This document shows positions 55,993-64,000 of a DNA stretch of 64,000 nt, one piece after another. The stretch is taken from positions 119,648,434 through 119,712,433 of the forward strand of contig CM066727.1 in the NCBI GenBank assembly GCA_033961575.1. Direction: 5' to 3'. The stretch's first letter is position 1, and each line of letters opens with the position of its first letter. The notes under the pieces are model-generated. The model saw only the letters and a program-made list of their open reading frames with translations, was not told the DNA's origin and searched no databases. Made by a program: the position numbers and the translations under genes. The stretch comes from Aselliscus stoliczkanus. Lineage: Eukaryota > Chordata > Mammalia > Chiroptera > Hipposideridae.

Positions 55993-57216
55993 TGAATGAA
56001 TGGATGAATGAATGAAAAATTCAGAATGGGATTGGTCTGAATGTCTTCCATTTGGTTTTCCAGGTCGAATCTCCACCCTTCTCCATCCAATTTTGTGTCA
56101 TAGAAGGCTGACCTGTATGACCCTATCAAACGTACCTCTGGATTGGATTTAGCCAGTAGGATTGGAGCAGCTGAGGGAGCAAGAAGAGTAGGTTGGGTGT
56201 TTGGAGGCCCCTGCCTCCCTCCTGCGATAGTCTCTGTAAGGGCCCTCTCCACACAGCCTCTCTACCTGTAGGGAAGAATAAGTGCTCTCTTCCACATCAC
56301 TTTAGGGGAATGACACTTCCTCTTATCCTTCCTTGTCGTTATCCCCTGTGCTTTCGCTATACTCTACCTGTATCTTTGTAAGTAGTCCCTCTAATAATCT
56401 CTTTCAAATTTAGCTATGCTGATCTGTTTCCTGCCAGCACCTGGAGAGATATGACGAGAGGGTTGGGACCAAGTTAGGAAAGGCCTTGCATGCATGTAGG
56501 AAACTCAGACCACATTCATTTACAAATGCAGAACCATGAAAGATAGAGCTTTACTCAGGGGTATTACATAACCCACAGGGTGAAGCAAACACTTGGGTCA
56601 ATGTAGATCATGTTCTCCCAACCTCTGGTAGTGCATTCCTTATCAGTGAAAAATGCTTGAGCATTTCTGCTAATGTATTTATTTCTGTTTATTTGCAAAT
56701 TATATACATGCATACTCATACTAATAACTTTTGTATAGTGTAAAGTACAAGGATAGATATTAAAAAGGACAAGATAAAGATTAAATAATCTATATTTAAA
56801 AGGTTTCAAATTGATTTTCAAGTTTTTCCTCACTAAAAACCATACTATTACTATTCTGATTGCTTTATTTTTAAGTGTTTAGTTAAAAATTATAGTTATA
56901 TTTCAATATAGGTATGTTTAGGGTAGCATTCAGTATCAGGGAGGGTGCATATAAATCCGTATTCCAAATCATCTTCATAATAACTTCAGTTGTGTAGAGG
57001 TAGTTAATCTCATCATCTCTAATTATACTGTAGTTGTTTTGGATATGTGGTATGGTGACAAAGCACTTCTATCAAGTGTAATTGGCTAATTTTCTTATTC
57101 TTTTTTTATAACTTTAGCAAAGAAATTATAATAATGACCACTTATTAAACACATAATTTGGCCCACATGCTTAAATACAGACAAAGGACCAGAAGTTTTC
57201 TGTATCATTTTAATAT

Positions 57217-57217
<1 letters not shown>
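55993..57217. other. Unassigned sequence
   Basis: About 1.2 kb with no clear gene or transposon. The 144-codon minus-strand frame at 55818-56252 begins in unique DNA and runs antisense through the L2 end; no motif recognised. Confidence 0.4.

Positions 57218-57258
<41 letters not shown>
57218..57258. repeat. (CA)n microsatellite
   Basis: About 20 perfect CA units. It sits inside a MIR/L2-class remnant (57140-57440: 'cttattaaacacataatttg', 'ataatgaggaaactttttac', 'aaggaacttgcccggtagct', 'tttaaactcaggctgcct'). Confidence 0.96.
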
Positions 57259-57260
<2 letters not shown>

Positions 57261-57444
57261 GACCAGGGGCTTTTGATACATGGTTTAAATAAAACTTCAG
57301 AACAGTCTTGCAAAATCAATATTATTTCTACCCTTTTATAATGAGGAAACTTTTTACAAACATAGAAAGATCAAGGAACTTGCCCGGTAGCTAGTAAGTG
57401 TCAGGGAAAGCTCCAATTTAAACTCAGGCTGCCTAAGGAAACCT

Positions 57445-58978
57445 GGTACAGTTTTATCAGGTGGCCTTGATTATCTCAAAAGAACAGAAGAGGCTAAGTG
57501 GACATACGAGGCTATGTTTAGATAAAATTGGGGTAAAATATGTTCATTACCCAGCTTGAAGGTGGAGCATCCTGGAAGCTGTTCTCTTCACTCCTCACAT
57601 TCAAACCAAGAATCTGACATTCTCTCCATACAACAAATTACTCTTCTTCCACCATGGTTGCCCTGGGGTTCCTTCCTCCCCCGCTGGAAATACCCTCATT
57701 TGGCACTCATAGTTAATGTGATAAGTGAGTAAGGGTTTGGTTGGGGGGAAAAAAATCGTTCATATTTCCTATATTTATTATTTTTGGTGTATTGTTCCTA
57801 GATCCAAGTTGCAAGATGTTGAGGTGAATATCAAATAATGTTAAGGAGGAAATGGGAGGAGACCATTCAAGAAAACACTTGAAGGAGAAGACCTCAATTA
57901 TAAGAAGTATAAGCCTGGGTGAGAATCCCTATTTTGCAAGCTGGGCAGATGATGCTAATATTAGTGCCTATAGAGCAATGGGCACCATCATATCCAGAAA
58001 ATCACCTGAGAGTCTAGAGTCTGACCGGTCTCTGTCTTCTTTTACAAAGCCCCACCCCTCCAACCAGTCATGACTATTGAAAAGAGTACAAGGATGGGCC
58101 TGTCGTAGCACAGGTGATAGAAAGCCCAGAGAGTAAGCGAGGATGGAGAGTGAGCTGGGAACTTGGATGAATTTTAGAAGAGCAACTGTGGGGGTGGGGA
58201 ATAGACCCAGAAGTGAACCAAGAAAGGAACAGGTGATTGCTGAGATACACATGGAAAGAGATCTTCCAATATCCTTGTTGTTTAAGCACAAGGCTTTCTC
58301 CATGCTGTTAAGTGTACTTGCTAAGAAGGCTGGTGGAGAATCAAGTGGCTTCAGCTCTTGATAAATATATTTTGAAAGACTATAGTCTAGAGTGGGAGAG
58401 AAAAACAAAATTTTGTGCCTGCAAAGTAATTCATGGTAATCCACTGGGATGCCATGGGAAATTCAAAGCATCATGTTAAGAGCATGAAAAGGTTGCACTT
58501 TTAATATATTTGCTATTATTTCTGAATAGGAAAAGCAGTTCACATTGTTGAATCCTGGGCCCTTATTGCTTGAGGAATTTTGGAAGACGTTAAGCTTCTT
58601 TTATAAACCCGTAGAGTATAATGTTTCTATTGGGACATATACTTGTGCAAAGGTGCACGCTCTTAAAACTGGGAACAAGAATCACTGCTGTCTTCCAGCA
58701 GCAGGCCTCTCAATCCCTGCCAGCAATCAAAAGTGCAGTCACTCTGGACCTTACATTTGGTGAGTGAGTATGAGGGTGGAAACCCTGAGTCATGAAATGC
58801 AGTTAGAAAAACTCACTAAACCTTGATAGCTTGTTTGGAGGTTCTAGCAAGTGAGCGTACATACTCGTATACCCTTGACTGGAGAATGGCCTTTTGCTGT
58901 ATCTGGGAAGGTCCTCCTCTGAGATTGAGCATGCAGTTTTGGGATGGATATACATGGAGTGGTGAGGAAGGAAGGGGA
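57445..58978. other. Unassigned sequence with a long antisense open frame
   Basis: About 1.5 kb without a recognisable repeat. A 158-codon minus-strand frame at 57968-58444 overlaps a plus-strand frame of 73 codons and another of 72. The composition is hydrophobic but has no family signature, and no flanking coding context. I leave it as probably chance. Confidence 0.35.
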
Positions 58979-59347
58979 CTTATATGTGGAATTTAAACAA
59001 CAACATAAATGAACAAACAAAACAGAAACAGTCTCATAGATACAGAGAACAAACTGATCACTGCCAGAGGAAAGAGATATTGGGAGCCTGGGTGAAAAAG
59101 ATGAAGGGATTAAGAAGTACAAATTGGTAGTTACAAAATAGTCATGGGGATGTAAAGCACAGCATAGGGAATATAGTCAATAATATTGTAATAACTATGT
59201 ATGGTGCCAGATGGGTACTAGATTTATGGGGGCGGGAATCATTTTGTAAATTATATAAATATCTAACCACTATGCTGTACACCTGAAACTAATATACTAT
59301 TGAATGCCAACTATAATTGAAAAATAAAAAATGAAAACAATAAATAA
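58979..59347 (+). mobile_element. L1 3' UTR end (plus strand)
   Basis: 'ttatatgtggaatttaaaca', 'atgaacaaacaaaacagaaa', 'cagtctcatagatacagaga', 'acaaactgatcactgccaga', 'caaattggtagttacaaaat', 'ataggatttatggg'-like region, 'atgctgtacacctgaaacta' and 'atatactattgaatgccaac' then an A-rich tail. Laurasiatherian L1 3' end, about 370 bp, 5'-truncated, no coding part. Target-site duplications not clear. Confidence 0.8.
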
Positions 59348-60715
59348 ACCTTGAAACCTGTCCACTCCTTTCTACACCGCCCTTAGCAAAGCTAAGCTTT
59401 CCTTCTATTTAACTCCTGTTGATTTTTTCTTCTATTTCAGCAGTAGCCACTGTAATTTTTACAACATGAATTTTCAACTCCACATAGCACTCCTTCCCAT
59501 TTTTTCCTACCCTTTCTTCCACCCTGTTCATCACACATTACTGACCTCCTTCTCTCATAGCAGATGACCTGCTCACCTGCTTTCCTGGGTAGATTTGTTT
59601 CAATTTAGCTTCTTTATTTCCCCCTTCAACTTCTTCTGTTTTTTGTTTTGTTTCATTTTGTTTGTTTGTTTGTTTTTCACCCTTGTATTCTGTGTCTCTT
59701 CTCTTACCTCTGCCTGGGTACTCAGTCATATTCCATTGCTTGTTCCATCTCCTTTGTCACTGGTATCACTTCCTCCAGGTGGTCATATGCTTAGTTCACC
59801 CCTTCTGCTTGAAATAGCTGTTTCCTCTTGAAATTTTAGCTCTGTTTCTCAAGATACCATCTTGACTCACGACTAACCTTTAAGGCTAACATTTTCAAAA
59901 ACCATGCATTTTATACATAGCCCCTCTGTTTCATGACTTACTGACTCTTTTTAGCTCCTTGTATTCTTTTAGCACCACATGTGGAATGGTTGAAAGACAG
60001 AGAGATGTTTGGTTTGAGAAGAGTCAAGTTTGCCATGAAATTGGCATTCAAATATATGAAGGGTTGTCAAATGAGGAAATGATTACTTTCTTAAAAGCCT
60101 AAAATACAGAATTTGAATTAACAAGCAAAAGGTACAGTAAGGCAAATGTTTAATACAAATTGGGATGAATTTTAATACCATTGGAATTATCTAGAGATGA
60201 AATGGGCTGCTGTGGGTAGCAGAAGGTCTCCTGCTACCGGATGCATTCAAACTCAGGTTAGGTTGCTGCAGAATAAATTCAAGCATTAAATGAGCTCTCA
60301 GACGAGAAGGCTTCTGAATCCTGAGGTATTGTGATTCTCACGAAGTCATTTCCAAGTTCTCCCTCATTTGACTTGTTGGCAGTATCACTGTGTTCATGTT
60401 ATGTTTATTTTTTGTTTTGTGTATATACAAAAATAATAATGGTCATTATGAAAAATGCCAAGGAATGCAAGGTGTACAAATGTCTAAGCCCTCTTATCTC
60501 TTCTTCATCCCTTCTACTCACCAAGTTATCACTGCTAACAGTTTGGTGAAGAATGTTAGGTAGATATATAAACATTTTTCTATCTAGTTGTATAGAAATC
60601 ATTAATAAAACTTACTTTTTGACCACTATGGAATATGGTGGGCTGTCTTCTGGGTCAGTCTATAATTCTACCTCTCTGTTTTGGTGATTGCATGGATTGA
60701 ATAGCACAAATCAGG
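59348..60715. other. Unassigned sequence
   Basis: A (GTTT)n patch lies at about 59645-59675. Words at 59770-59900 ('ttctgcttgaaatagctgtt') suggest an L2 trace, too weak to call. No recognisable gene. Confidence 0.35.
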
Positions 60716-60717
60716 AC

Positions 60718-60895
60718 TCAACAATTTTTTTTCCTTTAAGGATCTAAGAGTATTTTTGAGCCTGTGGCCCCTACAGTCTCTGTTCTAACTATTCAATCCT
60801 GCCATGTAGCATGACAGTAGCCATAGACAATGCATAAATAAATGGATATGCCTGTGTTCCAATAAAACTTGACTTATTAACAGTAAAATCTGAAT
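60718..60895 (+). mobile_element. hAT-like MER DNA transposon remnant
   Basis: 'cctgtggcccctacagtctc', 'tgttctaactattcaatcct', 'gccatgtagcatgacagtag', 'ccatagacaatgcataaata' and 'tgtgttccaataaaacttga' match the ordered core of a widespread mammalian MER DNA transposon (…gccatagacaatatg…tgttccaataaaacttta…). Subfamily not named. Confidence 0.55.
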
Positions 60896-61488
60896 GTATA
60901 ATATTCATGTGTCATGAAATATCATTCTTCTGCTTTTTCACTTGAAATTATAAAAACCATTCTTCTTAGCTTGGGGTTGCACAAAAACAGGCAACCAGCA
61001 AGAATAATTCCTTAGATGACAGTCAAAACCTTCTATATTTTGAACCTTATTTTTATTACTCTAGCTTTATCTCTCATTATTTAAAAAAAGTGTTAATACA
61101 TATAAAATGTTTATAATAGTGCTTGGCATGTAATAAACACTAACACATGTCAGCTAAATTGTTGTTGTATTACACACACTCCAATCACTTTCCAATCACA
61201 GTGACAACTTACTATTTCCTACACAACTTGCTTTTACCTGAAGTTCCCCTTTTATTCAAACCATTTTTTAAGGCATCATCTCTGGCAACTGAAATCTTAT
61301 CCAACCTCCAAAGCCTGCCTGATGAACTTCCTTCTTTGTGCATTATAATCTTACACTTTCAGAAATCTCAATTCATCAGATGAGCTCAACGAATGGTTTG
61401 TTCTTACAGAGCATTATATAAAGGCCCTCAAGATCACAATAATGCCGTGGAAATTGACATGTGAGCAAAACGTTGATACAGAGCATCT
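60896..61488. other. Unassigned sequence
   Basis: About 0.6 kb. 61150-61340 carries weak L2-like words ('tttacctgaagttccccttt', 'cctccaaagcctgcctgatg'). No gene recognised. Confidence 0.35.
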
Positions 61489-61972
61489 GGTGGTTAATTT
61501 TATGTGTCAATTTGGCTCGACAAAAGTATGCCCACATAGCTGGTGAAATATTATTTCTGGGTGTGACTGTGAGGGTGTCCCTGGAAGAGATTAGCATTTG
61601 AATCAGTGGACTGAGTAAACAAGATCGCCATCACCAATTCGGGTGGGCATCCATCATCCACTCAATTAAAGACCTGAGTTAACAAAAAGGTTGTGGAAGG
61701 ATGATTCACTCTGCTTCAGTGGAGACATCCATTTTCTCCTGCCTTCGGACATCGGTGCTCCTGTTTTGGGGCTTTTGGACTCAGACCAAGAATTAAACTA
61801 TCAGTTTCCCAGACTTGACTGAATTACACCACAGCTTTCTGTATTCTCCAGTTTGCAGACAGCAGATTATGGAACTTCTCAGTCTCCACAGCTGTATGAG
61901 CTCCTATGGACCTCTTTACCTGGTCTATTGGTTCTGTTTCTCTGGAGAACCCTGGCTATACAGAGTGTTAAG
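61489..61972 (+). mobile_element. Solo LTR-like element of about 480 bp
   Basis: Clear order of a common mammalian repeat: 'tggttaattttatgtgtcaa', 'gcccacatagctggtgaaat', 'attatttctgggtgtgactg', 'tgagggtgtccctggaagag', 'attagcatttgaatcagtgg', 'actgagtaaacaagatcgcc', 'ctcctgccttcggacatcgg', 'cagacttgactgaattacac', 'ggttctgtttctctggagaa' and 'ccctggctatacag'. The start and end fit an LTR, but I am not certain of the family name. No coding region. Confidence 0.7.
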
Positions 61973-63510
61973 TGTGAAGTGATATAAGTGATTTCAAAGT
62001 AAAAGTTTGTAAATAGATGGGAGTGAGTCACAAGTTACTTTCATAAATATTTATCAAATGTTTACTATGTGACATAGTGAGTAAAAGTAGACCTGGTCCT
62101 GCTCTCACAGGAGTTTACCATTTGCAGAAGGAGACAGACGGTAATCAATAAACCTCACATATAACATAAAATTAAAGCTCAGGCAAATGCGATGAGGGAA
62201 GGTGCACAATGCTCATGAGAGGATAAGATAGGGGGATCTGAATAGGGCGGTGAGTAGACTTGTAGGGAAATGGGTGGATCAGAGATATGCTTTAGAGGGA
62301 TAATCAGCAAAAGAGTAGATATGACTGCCCAATCCATTCCATCTTCTAATCATGGTTTTGAAGGAGGAATTTAGGTTTAGCAAGTAGATATGTGGAAGCA
62401 AGGGATTTCCGATTAAAGGAATAATTTACTCAAGTGCCCAGAGGTATTAAAAACTGCAAGTTACCTAGTATGGCCCAGGTATAAGGAAGTGGTAAAGAGT
62501 GAGGCAGGAGAGGTAGGTAGGGATGACCAGATCATGAAAGGTCTTCTGTGTTGTAAGAAGACTGAACTCATCACGAGGATAGTAGGGAAATACTGAAGAG
62601 CTTTAAGCAGTGGAGCTACATGGCAGTTCTATGGAAAATGGATAGTGGGGAGAAGTGGGATAAGTCTGGAAAAAGGAAGACCGCTTAGATGCTCACTGCA
62701 AAATCACAGAAGGGAGATGCTGAAGGCCTGCTTGGAAGCTTGGGCATTGAGATCTCAATGCATTATCCTCGTTAAGCATTGTTCAAATGGAGGAATGATT
62801 CTGGCCTCATACTCTTCCTAGGTCTGGATCTTGGAATTTGGGTTTTCAGAAGGGTTCCATCCAAAGACGGGTTTCCATGACTATTTAAATTTAGGTTTTC
62901 CAGAAGCACACCTCAGAAAAGATTTGAATGCAAGCTGTTTATTTGGGAGGCAAGCTTAGGAAATGTTGTCAGGGGAATGAGGAAGTAAAGCAGTAAAGGC
63001 AATGCACCCAATAAAGAGTGTGTTGGAGATGAGATTACTGCTGTGGCAACTGGGATTCAATCCCTCTAGGGGATGCACCCCAGAATTATCCCCTCTTAGA
63101 ACAAGAGAGCTTGTGTGTTTATTCAAAATCCTATTATTACTTGAGGGGTGGCCCTTCTGGACTGCCCCATTGCAGGAAGACTGGGTTCCTATCTGCAGAG
63201 AAAGCCACCAGGTAGGGAAGTCTGTGGTATTTCTCTAGGCTTCATCCTAGATTTGCGGTCTCAAGTGAATAAAGTTTTTGAAGTGATCTGAGAAATTCCA
63301 GGCACATTATAGGAGTCTTCTGTGTATCCAAGAGACTTTCTGTTGAAATGTCTGGCAATCCACCCTGTGGACTTCATGGAAGTACTCCAAACAGAGCCTC
63401 ACTGTGGCTCATGTAGTTTCTACACTGTATGGAGATCAATAGTGAGAAGGTTAAGAAGGCATTTCTTTTGATGGAAGAGATGGAAATGTAGAACATAAGG
63501 CACAGAAGGG
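61973..63510. other. Old repeat traces and unassigned sequence
   Basis: 62040-62690 holds words of the old mammal-wide repeat also seen at 23130, 39440 and 55080 ('caaatgtttactatgtgaca', 'tcacaggagtttaccatttg', 'aggtcttctgtgttgtaaga'). 62880-63120 ('gttttccagaagcacacctc', 'gaatgcaagctgtttatttg', 'ggaggcaagcttaggaaatg') resembles a minus-strand LTR type. Neither is named with confidence. No gene recognised. Confidence 0.4.
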
Positions 63511-63514
63511 CTGT

Positions 63515-63700
63515 CACTGATTACATGCCAGTTATGTACCAGGGACAATGCTAAACAATTTTGTATACCTTATCCAATTTACAAAATTTAATCATGGCAG
63601 CCACTTTGTGAAGATGTCATTGTACACTTGTTTTTCAGATGGGAAATTAAAGAGAAGTAAAGCTTGTAGGGTAAAATGATTTGCCCAATATTATGTAGTG
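63515..63700 (+). mobile_element. MIR/L2-class ancient repeat remnant
   Basis: 'tgattacatgccagttatgt', 'accagggacaatgctaaaca', 'atcatggcagccactttgtg', 'ttttcagatgggaaattaaa' and 'gtaaaatgatttgcccaata' follow the usual order of this fossil. Confidence 0.6.
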
Positions 63701-64000
63701 TACCAGTTATCTTTCTCCATGATAATACTACGTAAACAAATAACCACAAAATCTGGAGCTTTAAAAATAGTGTTTATTTAGTTCACAAGTCTGCAGGTTG
63801 GTGATTTTGCTGGAGTCAGCTGGGCAGTGCTGATCTGAGCTGGGCTCACTTACATATCTGAGAGTCAGCAGGTTAGCAACTCTGTAGGCTGGGGTGATTA
63901 GGAGGCCTCAGCTATATTCCACTTGCCTCTCCATCCAGTGTGTTAGCCCTTGCACATTCTCATGGCAATGGCTGAGGACAAGAGCATAACCTGAAACATG
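63701..64000 (-). mobile_element. MLT1-like LTR, cut by the window end (minus strand)
   Basis: 'tgtaccagttatctttctcc', 'atgataatactacgtaaaca', 'aataaccacaaaatctggag', 'ctttaaaaatagtgtttatt', 'tagttcacaagtctgcaggt', 'tggagtcagctgggcagtgc', 'tgatctgagctgggctcact' and 'aggaggcctcagctatattc' read on the minus strand as an MLT1-like LTR 3' half. It continues beyond the window. Confidence 0.55.

Noticed and set aside
1..64000. CRISPR-like arrays, operons or prokaryotic systems
   Set aside because: No direct-repeat/spacer arrays and no dense coding; the transposon content is plainly mammalian.

Overview
The window looks like nuclear DNA from a placental mammal, most likely a laurasiatherian and probably a bat. 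It is AT-rich and holds decayed L1, L2, MIR, MaLR-type LTR and hAT copies, a mariner relic and many (CA)n/(AT)n tracts. It also carries several copies of a tRNA-derived SINE that I do not recognise from human, mouse, dog or cow. The bat assignment is an inference from this SINE style, the L1 3' ends and the mariner relic. I could not test it by search.

I find no cellular protein-coding gene, no functional tRNA or rRNA gene and no CRISPR array. The only convincing protein similarity is to transposon proteins: L1 ORF2 on the minus strand at about 48.1-50.0 kb, and the mariner transposase tail at 8.2-8.8 kb. Other open frames (for example 165 codons at 2715-3212 minus) lie in repeat-like or unique DNA and show no recognisable family. 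The window is best read as a gene desert or part of a large intron.

Layout. 0-5 kb: two short SINEs, one internally deleted, a Z-DNA-prone tract, an LTR-like block, an old L1 3' end and a 21-bp tandem duplication. 5-12 kb: mostly unique sequence, a head-to-head pair of mariner fragments, and MIR/L2/hAT fossils. 12.7-15.5 kb: an old plus-strand L1. 17.7-23.1 kb: old minus-strand L1 3' ends with a solo LTR and two SINEs nested in or beside them. 24-36 kb: L2, MIR and five MaLR-type LTRs, one holding a young SINE. 36-47 kb: two long SINEs, a hAT relic, and a repeat-poor stretch at 44.2-46.6 kb that is the best candidate for conserved regulatory DNA. 47.5-50.0 kb: a young, 5'-truncated L1 with clear target-site duplications. 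50-64 kb: L2, MIR, an L1 3' end, LTR-like elements and unique sequence.

The most informative content is the SINE family. It has a tRNA-like head with A and B boxes, short (about 70-165 bp) and long (about 360-455 bp) forms, and at least two head types. The long form ends in an AATAAA signal followed by a TCTTT-type Pol III terminator, as in T+ class SINEs. One long copy has a T-rich rather than A-rich end.
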